DNA from: Channa striata
Lineage: Eukaryota > Chordata > Actinopteri > Anabantiformes > Channidae
Assembly: GCA_033026295.1 (NCBI GenBank)
Contig: CM065180.1
Coordinates: forward strand, 22,051,023-22,115,022
Reading direction: 5' to 3'
DNA: 64,000 nucleotides
Under the pieces are notes generated by a model that saw nothing but the letters and a program-made list of their open reading frames with translations, was not told where the DNA came from and made no database searches. The translations under genes were made by a program, and so were the position numbers. This document shows, one piece after another, positions 23,364 through 36,500 of this stretch (positions are counted from its first letter, which is position 1; the number at the start of each line of letters is the position of its first letter).

Positions 23364-26300
23364 TTCCCAAGGTGCATGTTTGTCTAAGACTGAAATGATC
23401 CAAATAACTGTGAACACACTCGTCTGGGCTCAGGGGATCTTTGAATAACATAAACGCCAGCGTCTTTATATAGTTGTGAAGACAATATTTATTGACATAT
23501 TACATTCCCCGTCCCAGTTACTCTCACGACAAATCTAGAGTTAAAACTTTCACAGTGATAGAACTAGACTAACGTTTCCCCGTCCAGCTGTACCAGGACA
23601 TGTGCACACACACTCACACACACACACAGTGCATGTGCCACACACTCCTAATCACATCATCACTGCAGCAGCTGGACATAAGTGTATCAGAGGGACAAAC
23701 TGACGTGTGGGCGCCTCTGCTGCTGCAGCCACCTGTGGCGCGTTGACAAAGTTAAACACATTAACACAAGGACAAGTGGGAATTCGACAGACGCACTACA
23801 GTTGTAGCTGATAATGGAGGAGGATGAGATGAAGAAGGAGACAGCGAGAGGACACTGAACCATCAAAAACTGCATCTGGTTGTTGCTGTGATATTGACCT
23901 GTAGGGTTTCCTGTTTCATTCCTCGTTCATTTGTGCTTGCGTGGATTTAGTGTGTCCTTTAAACAGGCTCCTGAGAGGGGCAGTTGTTCCCGGGGCTACA
24001 CCAAACCCCGATGGTGCTGAAGAGCTAAATCCCTTCAGCCAATCTCCACAATTACATTTATTAGACTGTTCCAGCGAGTCGAAGGCGTGTCACATTGTAA
24101 AAGATCGACTTCAGCCTCCATTAAGCCACTGAACTGAGTCCAAATCTGCTTTGTTGAGTGATATTATACAGAATTATAATGAAATCCAAGCTATATGGAT
24201 CATGTTATCCACTGAGGCTGAAGCTCCAGCATTATGAGGAACAGCTGACTGGCTCTGTAATACATCCTGTTGGATATGCACTGATACACGGATCGACCCC
24301 AGTATATAAACCGGTGTGTCTTAATATTGTCGTGGAGAATCAGGATCAGCACGGCCACTCGGAGCAGTCTGCAGCTACAGCGGCTGAAATAGTACAAATT
24401 CAAATTTTTACTCAAGTAAAAGTGGATAAATTGATAGATAATATAATAATAATGATAATGATAATAATAATAGTCCCTGAATGTAAATGTTTGTGTTGCA
24501 GTAGCTGTTACACGTAATAATGTAAATAAAAAGTAATACAATATCAATAAAGTTAAAAATATTAATAATAGTCATAGTAATACTAAATAATGAACAAGAG
24601 AAATGTAAAAAAAAAGCAAAACACCTAGATAACACAGAAAAAAACACAAATTCACTAAAATCTAACAGACGGCCAGCGAAGCAGATTATCTACACTTTTC
24701 TTTAAAGTACTAAAGTGAAAGTTCTTCACTAGGAAAACAGTGTATTTTAAATGCTACTGATTAAGGTTGTTATGGCAAAACATGTACAGTAATTATTGAA
24801 GGTAAAAGATGCTACTTCAGCATTTATTAATTCTTCATTTTAAAACCACCAGGGGGCGTGAATGTTGTGGCTGGTTTGACGTCAAACGCGGGCTCCCATC
24901 AAAGAAGTAATTTTGTAAATGTACTAAATTAATTTTGGCTATGATTGGCTAGAGGTTGGTGGCAGCACATTTGATTGATTTGCTAATTTTTCCTATAGCT
25001 GATTTTGAGTAATTATCAAACTCTTTTTAGTTTTTTTAGAGTATTTTTTTGATTTTGACCACATCCTTTTGCTTAAAGTCACTTTCGGTCGGTGAGCCTG
25101 GTTACAGTTCTGGACAGTTTTAGAGGCCAGTCACTCGTACCATTTGCTTTGTCTTTTCTGCAAATTGGAGAATAAAAAACCAAATCTTTTTAACAGCCTT
25201 TGAACAAGCTGCTTCTGTCTTCCTCCTCTGAACCACTAATTTGTCTGGCCAGTTTTGCCGGATTGTCGTCCACTGTGTCACTTTCTTTCCCTCAAGCTGA
25301 GAGTTTATTTCTGGTGGTGAGCTCCAGCGGCAAAACAGCACAATAATTACACCCTATAGCTTCGGAAGGGGGAACTCCGTATCACAATACACACTGTTTC
25401 CACATAGATTTCTAAAACTAGAAGCAATAAATACATAGAGTCTTTGGGTGGGAGAAAATTTACTATATATTTAAAATGTCAAAAATGTTTTTTGATGCAG
25501 AAGCATTGACTTTGGGCTGATTCTTGTCTTTTTTCATCACTTTGTCATTGCTGTGTGCTTACATTCGGTGTTAATACAGACTCAACTTTATGTTCCTAAG
25601 CCTAAAATAATGTTACACAGTACCCATGTGTTGGACCAGCTCAAAGAAACTCAAAAAATAGATTATAACTTGTGTATGTTAGTGGTTCCCACAAACACTT
25701 GAATACATTAGAAGAATATGAATTGACTTTGCCAGCAGCATCACTAATACACTCACCAGTTCAACTTATAGGTCATTATGAAGCCAACAATGCTTCAATA
25801 AAGTATTTGAAGCCCTTGGTAGAAAAAGTTGAATAAAGAGAAAAACATGTACTAAGGGAATCCAAAAGTTTTTATTTGAATAAAACTTACTTTTGGTATT
25901 CTAACCTTAAGCTGTTAAATATTAGAAGACTGACTGTGGATCAGGGGTGTGGGAGGGTTCATGTGGGCAACAGTGAAAAGCAACAAGCTCTGATTAATGG
26001 CAAGTTACTGACGAGAACCTACACAGCGAAACCTCATTGGAATGATCGTAGATCCTCTGGGTAAAGAGAATTACTGTAGAATACTGTTTTCTTACAGAAA
26101 TCCATTAATTCCTGTAAGTATGTAAGATGACCTTAAATAGGAAAGTTAAAATTTTTAAATATACGAATTTTTAGCGTAAATAATTCTTGAGTTGGTAGTA
26201 TTAAAGAATATTTAAAATACAGGGAGAAGGCAGAAAGCAGCTTACAGCAGGACAAACATGCTAAAAATGTGGGACTCCACGTCAACAGGACAACCTTTAA

Positions 26301-26740
26301 TTTTACGTTCTGCAGCCCAAGGCTAATTGCATTTGTTCAAAAATACATTTTGTTTATTTTTCATTAATGTGCTTTAAATAAACATTAAAGCATTAAACAA
26401 CAATAACAGCGAAACATAATAGTTTGTGTCAAATCAGTGGTAATTTCACCTAATAGTGGAAATAATGAGAATGTTTGAGGGTTTGGGAAGTTCTTACATG
26501 TAAAAGGAAGAAGACATATTTGAGATGATGCACTATTTTTATGTCAGTGGTGAAATTAAAACTATTTTGAGGCGCTGATCATATCAACACCCGGCCACCA
26601 AAGGCATTTTCATAAAGTTTCACTTCTGCTTCAGATGAAACTCTCGTTGTGACTTTGCCCTAAAACGTGCAGGAGCTGCAACATACCGTCAACTAATATC
26701 ACCAACGATGAATAAAAGGGGATTTTTCTCGTCCCGACTA
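22020..26740. other. Intergenic region between divergent myh16 and smurf1
   Basis: No coding region recognised in about 4.7 kb. It is AT-rich, with a (TG)n run at 23324-23360 and ATAATAATA-type simple sequence near 22420 and 24440-24470. There is one strong CTCF-like motif (24846-24860) and a perfect 12-bp palindrome TTTGACGTCAAA at 24875-24886. An ISRE-like AGTTTCACTTCTG sits at 26616-26628 but departs from the consensus in its second half. Regulatory elements of either neighbour are plausible. Confidence 0.55.
24846..24860 (+). promoter_or_regulatory. CTCF-like motif
   Basis: CCACCAGGGGGCGTG matches the vertebrate CTCF core (CCASYAGRKGGCRS) at all but the last position. It lies between two divergent genes of very different expected expression (muscle myosin versus a widely expressed ligase), which suits an insulator. 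A single motif match can also occur in repeats, so occupancy is unproven. Confidence 0.45.
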
Positions 26741-27500
26741 TTAGAGCTTTGAACCGGCTCGGGTCTTCACGGGCACGCACACGCTTCCTGCCCGCGACGA
26801 CGTCGCGCTCTGCTCGTCGAGAGCATGACGTCAGTACGTGCCTGAGCCTGCCCGAAAATGTTCTCCCGTGTTGTTGGATTTCAAAGGAGCGCAGGACTTT
26901 GCGATGGAATAATACGTTTTTAGCAGTGAGGAGAACAAGAGCAGTCCGCATGGTTTTGAACCCAACTTCGTCGTGTACCTATTAATCGGTCCAACCGTGT
27001 TTTTGGGCGACTCCGACGGGAAGTTTGTGTGATCGTTTTTCCCGGAGTGATGTCGAATCCTGGGACTCGGAGGAACGGGTCCAGCATAAAAATCCGACTG
27101 ACAGGTAAGAAACGGGACCGAGAGGACGCGCTTGGCGTGCAGGTTTCTGCCGGAGCCCGGGCGTTTCTCTGCGGACTCTGTTCTTACTCCGTGAAGCTAA
27201 CGTGCTACCGCCGAGAGCCTTCGAGGCTGTCGGCTGCCGTTTGCCCAAACATCCGGTTTTTGTGTGGCCAATGGAACGAGCACAGGCGCTAACGTTAGCC
27301 TGTTAGCTCAGGTGCTAACCAGATCACCGAGGAGAGAGCGAAGCAGCAGCCCGCTAACCCACGGGCTCTCCGCGGACACGGCCGACTAGGCAGCTGTTTT
27401 CGGGGCGCTACAAACGCCCGACAGCCACATTCACAAACTTTATCGGTGCTAGCATTCGCCACTTAGCCAGCTAGCGTTAGCTTCCACTAGCGCTGGAACG
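26740..27500 (+). promoter_or_regulatory. smurf1: CpG-rich promoter region of smurf1
   Basis: GC content and CpG density rise sharply compared with the flanks. A perfect cAMP response element TGACGTCA lies at 26826-26833 and another ACGTC core just before it. There is no clear TATA box, as expected for a CpG-island promoter of a widely expressed gene. The start codon is at 27050, so the cap site probably lies between about 26850 and 27000. Confidence 0.65.
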
Positions 27501-30500
27501 ATAGTTCATCTTGACCGCTAGTGTTTTGCTAGCTACACCCATTTTTTTTGGGGGGGGGGGGGTTGACCGCCAGCTGAGCCCGTCGCTTGACCTGAATGTG
27601 CCGAGCTTTGCACCAAGGATGAACGCAAATGTCCGACAAGCTGCCTGTCAGCGTGTCTGAAAATCGATGTGCCCGGAGATGTGGCACGGTAGCCTGGATT
27701 AGCCATCAGCATTGATTGGCATTTCGCTGCAGTGTCAGCTGGATCTGGACGAATCACTTGTTAAAGTTTCCGTTACCCAGCCGAGATCGGCGCTTTGTTT
27801 AGGGTTTTCTATTTTCAAAACTGAAATAGATTTATGAGAGTGTTTGTAGGGAACATCGGAGGCTGGAACAATGGTTGTTACTGTAGCTAATGTGACCCCA
27901 AAGGGCATCTGGAAGTCTCCATTCACATGGAAATGATCTTTCTGTGCCCCCGGGTAAACGCCTGGATCTTCTAGCTTCTGCAATATAATAAACAGAGTAA
28001 CGCATTTTCTGGTCAGACTAATATTTCGTTAAGTTGTTAGTGTGAGCTGGAGCAGAATAATACACCCAGTGTTTGGCTGTGATTGTGAAGTTCTTGTTTA
28101 AACGGTTTCACCACATACTGATTCTTTTTTTTTCATGGTTTTCAAAGAGAGCAGAACGGACAAAACTTTGGAAACTCACTGACCTAATATACATTCACAC
28201 ACGTTTGTTTATTTTGGATCAAATTTATCTTTGCCTGCAAGTATTCCATACAGTATCTGAATTGTTGTACAGATCCATAAGAGGGGTAGCTAAAAATCAA
28301 AACATACTAAAATGAGAGCATAACATGCCCAACAATGCGGAAAATAGGACATTTTAACAAAATTTACAAGAGAAGGTGGGCAAATCACTACCTACGTGAT
28401 GTACTGAAGAGTAATTTTATTTAACAAAAAGGTGCAAAAAATCTATGGTTTCAGCTTCTTAAAAATAAATCCTTTGCATTATAATAAGTCTAAAATTGTT
28501 GGCTTTTAGACTGCTGGTCAGTCAAAAGAGATCTGAAGATGTGAGCATGGTCACTGTGAACATATAGTTATTTTTCATGAATTCATTTGATATTTCCATA
28601 GCAACTTTTTGATTGTAAATACAATTTAATAAACAAGTAATTATCCATTTGTATTGTTATTAGTGAAATGGCACCACGGATGAGGATTCAGGTGAATGAC
28701 TATAGAGAAAGTGTGTGTTGATGTTCTAAACTGTGTGTGTGTTGATGTGTTTAAACCACTCACTCAATTATTGAAGCATGGATGCAAAGAGATATTATTG
28801 CCCCTGACTGTGCCCAGCCCCCGCAGGTATGATTGGAATTGTAATTGGGTGAGGAATGTGCGATGAGCCAATGGGAGTGCGACGCTGCCCGGACGGCCAG
28901 GGCTCTGTTTAGTCTGTCAGAGAGAGGGGTTGTTTGGCCTACATCAGAAAGGCCTGTCTGTGCGCTGGAGCCACGGACAAAGAACAGGCAAGTCAGGCAA
29001 CGGGCTTCACGTTACACAGATTGGGTTGTGTTCATGGGGGCATGTTTTAGCTAGCAGAGAGGTAATTGTTGTGTCTTTGTGACTTCACATTTTCTGTAGA
29101 TGGCTAAAGTTAGCTCCAACAGGAGGTCAGAAGAAAATGTCAAGTGATACGGCTTAGTGAAAACAGAATGGACAGCATTAATCTTTTCATCAGAAGCATT
29201 TTCTGAAACGTTCTGTTTAGCAGGGTGGGCTACATATGTTCAAACCACTGGCAAAACAGTGACTGCCCCTCACATATAATGACTGATCAGAGTACAGTAA
29301 AAAAAACAGAGGTAGTGGAACAGCAGCTGCGTATGGCTGTGTCAGGACGGCAGGTAACTTGGGATACGCACAAGAGGTGACGGGCGTGAAGTGGAAGAGT
29401 GTGGAATAAGTAAATACAGTAAAGGTGGCGACACAAAAACTGAACCAACATGTCAATGTGTCATACAGGGCAAAAGGAGAAATGATGCTTACCTGCCTAG
29501 GAAGCAGCATAAGCACTTTTAATCTGTGTAATCACTGAGCCCACACCATGTCCACAAATACATATGTGCACAAAAAACCTTTCATACGTGTGAAAGAAGA
29601 CATGTCGTACCACATCTGATGAAACTGATACCGTATGTAGCAACGGGTTTGTGATGACCCTAGGCCCCATTCATCATAGTTTGTGTAATTGCCGGATGTG
29701 TTACTAAGTAGCTGTGATATTTGGTCATGTTCCTGTGGCTTTTTTTGTTTTCATTTTTGTGGGCCGGGGGCAAAGAGGAGAAGGTTTCAGAGGAAATGAC
29801 CATGGTCTTATGTGCTTGCTTCACTTGAAAATCTGTCTTTGTGCAGTGTGAATCAGTCCAGTCCAGTCAGCCCCAATGCGACTCTGAGCTTCTGCAGTTT
29901 AATGGTCCTGTCATTACCTGAACAATATCAAGTGTTGTTTCTGGCTACTGTGCAAGGGTGCGGAGAAATTGCAGACCCCTACAATATAAGTGGGAGCTGT
30001 ATGATGGTGTGCTACAAACATACAGGGACTTCAAATTCCCAGAGAAGCTGCTAGCCTGGTGCAGAGGTCGCCCGGTGTTTCATCATTTTCATTGAACTGT
30101 TTCTGCTTGTTTCCTCAAGGCTGGGTGAATACAGTTCCTTCCCTGCTGGCTTCCCCCAGCTCTTAAGCGAGGAGTTAAAAGAAAAACGGCACAGAGTGTG
30201 AATATTGAGAACCAGGTGTGTGTGTGTGTGTGTGTGTGTGTTTACCAGCCACGACCTTGGCAGAATGAGGAATTTCCTGAGACACAGAGAAAGACCCTGT
30301 CACACATTCAGTGCCGGAGAGGAGCTGGCCAGGAAGTGAGAAAAGGAGAGAATGGGTAAAATTAAGGGGCATCTCTTGTCCCAGGCAAAAGACAGGGAAG
30401 AACAGGGTGAGTAGGGAGGAGAGCGCCGCAGTGACAGTAAAAGTCCTCATTTACTGCCAGCCTGAAAGGGGAGGCAGGGGTGAGACAGAAACTCGACTCT

Positions 30501-33500
30501 CTCTCCCTCTGTAGTCTCTTTTATTGTGTCTCTTTAGAAGAGATGAGTTCTTGGTGTGGAATGTGTGAGTCAAGAGGAGGAGGACTGGCAGGGGTTGATG
30601 AGGAAGAGGGAAGGACATCCTGCAGCCCTTCTTAATCACAGGAAAAGGACGGGGCTACACCAGACACATCTATACCACCGCACTCACCACATCTAAAACC
30701 TTGACTAACCGACTTCCTACATGGCTGTCTGGGCCAAACCACATTTTAATTGGATCTCAAGGGTGCGATCACAGCTCAGGTGGTGTAGCAAATCATTTAG
30801 GAACTACTTGAATTGAGTCTCCCCCTCTGGCTTTGAGTCACTAAATTATGACTTGTATTTAGGGCTGCAATTAAAGTTGTTTTCATTCTTAATTAACACG
30901 CGGATGACTTTCGTGATTAATCGTTTGTCTAACAAATGTTTTCCGGATCCTTGGGTGAGGTTCAGTTATCAGCCTTTTCGAACCCGTTCTGCAGCCCTAA
31001 CTTTTAAAGGAAGAAACCAAACGGTAAAACACCTGTAAACACTTGCAGCGCACGTGCTGGTGATGCACCAGGCTGCTGTCCATTCCTTCCTCCATTATTG
31101 CGTATAAATAATTGGCCGATGACGTAGAATATGTTTGGTATATTCAACCATCAGCTCCTTAGCACCGCCTAGACACACCTTACTGAATAAAGTTTTTTCT
31201 CAGTAGAAAGTAGCTATCATTCATAATGATGTCTCTGGCGTCTTTTATACTGGTGGCAACAATATCTGGCTGCACTACCATCCACTTTACAGCTGTAGGT
31301 CGCAGTGTTATAAAGACTTTTACTGGCTCATCCTTCAGTGGACCTCGGTGATCGAGTCGTATAAAGGACAAGTTCAGTCATTTTGTAAAATGAATTGGAT
31401 TTCCAACAATCCTGGTGTAGACTCTAACACCAACAATGATTCACGTTTACTCACAAATAATATCACTTAATCTGCAGCCTGGAGTAGCTTGCTCATGTTT
31501 ACTGTAGAACTCTGTAGCTGTTGTTCACATGTTGCTTTGCTCCAAAATGCTTGATCAAGAAAACAGGCAGGAGTTACAAAAATTAAAATCTTCTGGTGTG
31601 TTTTAAATGTTTGTTTTTTTGTTGGCAACAGCAGAGACGACTAAAATATTGGACCTGTGAGTGGAGGAGGAGAAGAGTCTGTGGGGAATTGTTGAAAATA
31701 CAGTTAATTAAATTAATTTCAAATACAATTAATCGTTGAAAATACATTTGATGTCAGTCCCACCTGTTGTGCTTTGCTTTGAGTGCATTACATCAACCGT
31801 AAATACACATAAACGGTATGTTTTTGTTCCCTTCTCTATAATTAAGACTCGTGCTTGTGACAAACTCGACATGAGTGTGTTTCCAGAATCACCTCATTGC
31901 GGCTCAGTCGAGTGTTTTTAAAGTGTGACAGCATAGCTGTATGCCTGCTGTCGCGCCAAACGCGCTGCCCGGCAAACAGAGACACAAACACACAGTGTGT
32001 CGGTCACTTTGAGCTTTGCTCTCTGAATCCACAAAGATGCCGTGGCAGAGAGGGCCTTCTGCCACACTCTGTAGGCGGCCAATGTATGTATGTATGTGTG
32101 TGGGCTTGTGTGGACCAAGTGTTCCTGAAACTGGCCCATACTTTACTGCTTGCTTTGTCGCAGAAGTTCTCCTGCTCGATTACCATCCTCTGGCATTCAT
32201 ACATTATCCTAACTAGTGTTCTTCCTCCTCAGATGTTTTTATCTGCACCGGCATCCATTAGTAGCAGCCTACACACTCTGAGATCATTTACATATTGATG
32301 TGTGTGGTATTTTGCTGATAATGAATTTTTTGTTTTGCAGTATTATGTGCCAAGAACCTTGCAAAGAAAGACTTCTTCCGTGAGTACCTTTTTAATTGTG
32401 CTCGTTGTAATGTGTACGACTCTTGCATTAGGATGACGATATGCACTAAGGATCTGTTTGCCGTCAAAAGCAACGACGAAAACAAAGTGCTGTTGCTCGC
32501 GTGCTGTGTCATGATAATGTTTTCCCACTGTGCCCTCACAGCAGGGAGAACTGTTGACCTGACATAGCACCACAACAACAGTTCCGTCGGCATAAATGTA
32601 GTAATCAAAAACAATCAGGCATTTGTTCATGTTCTCAGAGCTTCCACCAACATGCCAGATTTTTTTGTTTGCGGTTAGTCAGTCATTAAACCTTGCACTC
32701 CAGGTCCTGTTACCAAGAGTGTCAACTAAACACGCCATCTTTTTAACGGGTCAAAGGAATCACAGAGCAGTGTCAGAAAGGTGCTGAAAATATTCAAAGT
32801 TCTGACAAAAGTATGTAGCCTTTTTGCACAGTGCCTACCGTGCAAAACTCAGTTACTGACATCTTGCAAATTAAATTATTGTTTGCACTGACTAATTATT
32901 TTGTGTATTTGTGTGTGTGTGTGTGTGTGCGCGCGCGCGTGCATGCAGGCCTGCCAGATCCATTTGCCAAGGTTGTAGTGGACGGATCAGGTCAATGCCA
33001 CTCTACAGACACAGTCAAGAGCACACTGGACCCCAAATGGAATCAACACTATGACCTGTGAGTCTCCTACTGGTCGTGATCACAGACGTTTGTTTTACCA
33101 CTTTGTGTGTAAAGATGTGAATATTAAGTGCACCATTACTGATTCAACGGTTTACCTTTTATTCAGCTGTAACCTCTGATGCAGATTGTGTCTCTTGTGG
33201 TTGTGTCTGTTTCAGCTACATTGGAAAGACAGACTCCATCACCATCAGTATATGGAACCATAAAAAGATCCATAAACGACAAGGGGCGGGCTTCCTCGGC
33301 TGCATAAGACTTCTTTCCAATGCCATCAGCAGGCTAAAAGACACGGGATGTACGTTTTTTTAATACACAAAAATATACAGATATGTACAAGCATTAATCA
33401 AACATAAAAGCTTCTCGCATGGATACATTTCTGTTCTCCTCTCTTTTCAGACCAGCGTCTAGATCTATGTAAGCTCAACGCCTCGGATAGCGACGCAGTT

Positions 33501-36500
33501 CGGGGGCAGATTGTAGGTAAGACTGCACACACAGATGCATCATATATGCAAATTATGCGTATTGCTTTCCTTGTAATATTCTTATTTTCCTCTTCATCTC
33601 TGTCACACACTGTCATTATTCACTGTCTTTACTTTGTGCCTTTATGCTTGTTTTTTAGTGAGCTTGCAGACGAGAGACCGGATCGGCAGCGGAGGGCCGG
33701 TGGTGGACTGCAGAGGACTGCTGGAAAATGATGGGTGCGTATGTCACCAGATATTTACTTGTAGGGATCTGACACGAGTGCTAAACTGTCGACGATTGAC
33801 TGTCGATGTCTCGCTGGACAGTAAATTCCTTATCAATCCGATCCACAGTTCAGCTGATGAGAAACGCAGACGGAAATTGCTAATCCAAACAGTAGAGGAG
33901 ACACACCTGAAAATAAGACCTTCACAGACTAGACAGTTCACATTTAAATAAGTTTCCACCAACTTTCTCAGATTTCTAGTCTCTGACAATCTGGAAAAAG
34001 CACACACCTGCACCTGGAAGCCGTGAGGCAAACTACCTCACAAATCACGTGAAATTTCAGAAATATTTGCATGTTCTTCTTCCAAAACAAACATGGCACC
34101 GGCCAGCTTTCATAATAGGAGCAGCATGTCGTCGGTGTCAGTCATAAATATTGAACATTTTTAAAATAATCTTGCGAAACTGAAATAACAGAAGAATGAT
34201 AATAGTAGCTGAGCTGTGCATTCGGCTTTACTTTTGTCATATATCGACTTGTTTGAAATGGCTCGAAACACAGACTCAAGCGCTCAGGTTAGCGTGGTAT
34301 GGGAGATTTACAGAAAGATTATTGAGAGGTTGCTGTTGCCTCCCTGGTAATATCACCGTCAGTGCCTTTCAACGTGTACTACTTATTAAACTGTGAGAGG
34401 ACAGAGCAAAAATGATGGATTTGTCTAGAGACATTCACGTACTTGGTCGCTTTAAAGTCCGGTGACTTGGAGGTTCATGTGATTTCACCAAAAGAAGGAA
34501 AAGAATGACTTCCGTTCATTGTGTGTTTGTGTGTAGGCCTGTGTTCGAGGGATGTTTTAGTGAAGAGCCGTTGCCCTACTCTGACTCCACTGGTGCAGCC
34601 GGGGGTGGGAACTGTCGGCTGGACTCTCCCAGTCAGGAGAGCCGTCTTCAGACACAGCGAATCCGAGGACAGGACTCTAGAGGCCATGGCCACACACCTC
34701 AGAACAGACCTCACGGGCACCAACCTCCTGACCTGCCGGAGGGATACGGTCTGTCACACACTTCTCTGAGCACATTTCACTTGCTTTGGTATTTTTCCAA
34801 CCAGGACTTCTTATATTGTCTGTCCTTATGTTTTGACAATTTAAAAGAAAACATCGGGGAATAGCTGAAATACCGATTATAAATACATGTACGAATACTT
34901 AACGTAATTAATTATGCATTATTATAAATATTAGAATCTACCCATTACATTTTATCAACACTATAATTTATACAGATATTTACAGATTCAGATTTTTTTC
35001 CAATTATATGTTGACCTCGGTTGTTTTGTTTAGTTAGTTTTTTTTGTTTTTTGGTACAGATTGGATGTTCTTCTGGTGCAGAGGGTGGGGTTAAAAAGGA
35101 TGGTCAAATTCCCTTGAGGAAATGTGGGATTTTCGTGACTCAAAATTTCCTACATCACGTAATTAAGTGATTGGACTGGATGAAATTGGCACCTGGGAGA
35201 AAAGTCTAGGAAGGAGATAAAATCTGTACGTGTGTGCGTTCCTGTGGGTTTCAGTTCAATTTTTTTATATGTTCATGTACACATTGCTCTTTCTGGTTGA
35301 ATGCATAACGGCCCTGATTTGGCTCCGTATGGAACCTACTTATTTGTTTTCTTCTTGAAAATAGAGCAACGGACAACGGTGCAGGGTCAGGTGTACTTCC
35401 TTCACACACAGACAGGTGTCAGCACTTGGCACGACCCTCGGATACCACGGTACGATCACGCCTCACCTTATTGATGTTTAGGCGAAGTACAATCTGAAAT
35501 GAAATGAACTTTGAATAAACCTCTCTGGCAAACTAGGCCATTGCAACAGCAGAAGAGGAAGAAACTGGAGAAAAAGAACAGAACAAATAGGCCATTCTGA
35601 GGAAAATCGACAAGTTATTCTGATTCTGTGGCACTTGTCGATTGTCGATTTTCCTCAGAATGGCCTATTTGTTCTGTTCTTTAGTGTACAGCAAAAAAAC
35701 TATATAAACAAACACCCAGTCTCAGTCGTTTGTCTTTTAACTGCTAAAAATCTATGTTGCCTTTACTTTGTTCTAATTATACAAGTCATTTCCTTTGTTC
35801 TCCTGGGTCTGGGTTTAGGCAAGTGTTAGACAGACAGAGTATGCACAATTACAAGTGTGAGTCTACGGTCTGATTCAAAGCGTACTAGCTTCTATCTGGT
35901 TACTTGTCACCGGTGCAGGGACCTGGCCAGCGTGAGCTGTGAGGAGCTTGGTCCATTGCCAGTAGGATGGGAGGTCCGAAGCACCGTGTCTGGCCGAATC
36001 TATTTTGTGGACCACAACAACCGGACCACACAGTTTACAGACCCACGCCTACACACTATTATAAGGTATTAACAGGGCTACAAATCTCACATTAAGCAGC
36101 CACATTGCACCTGGGTGGAAGATTTCCCCGATACATATAAAATAAGTCATACATCTGCAGTTAATCTGATCCACCACAGCTGTAGTGCTGAGGTCAGACT
36201 GAGCTGAACATGACCTACTAACAGACATCATTTCTGTTAATAACGCTGATTTGTGTAACAAACAGAAATGTGGGCTTACAGGGATTTCACTGCTATGGCC
36301 AAACAAACAGTATGTAATTTTTGTTTGTTGACTGTCACCCCCTGAACTCCCACTTGGCACTCTTCCCTACTGCCATGTCCTCCTTAATGCTTTGCTTCCT
36401 CCCAACTCCAGCCAGCAATCTCAGGCGAAGGAATCCTCCCAAGGCCCCCAGATGGATGTTGGGGGTGAGGAGGGGGTAGGCGGAGGAGTGGGCGGTGGAG

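Noticed and set aside
23687..24647. Short ORFs in the myh16-smurf1 spacer
   Set aside because: AT-rich composition, no domain resemblance, no splice support. I also looked for an importin-alpha-like (KPNA7) gene, which lies here in human, and saw none.
35635..35829. ORF starting inside the right arm of the inverted repeat
   Set aside because: Hydrophobic low-complexity translation of intron sequence; no family resemblance.
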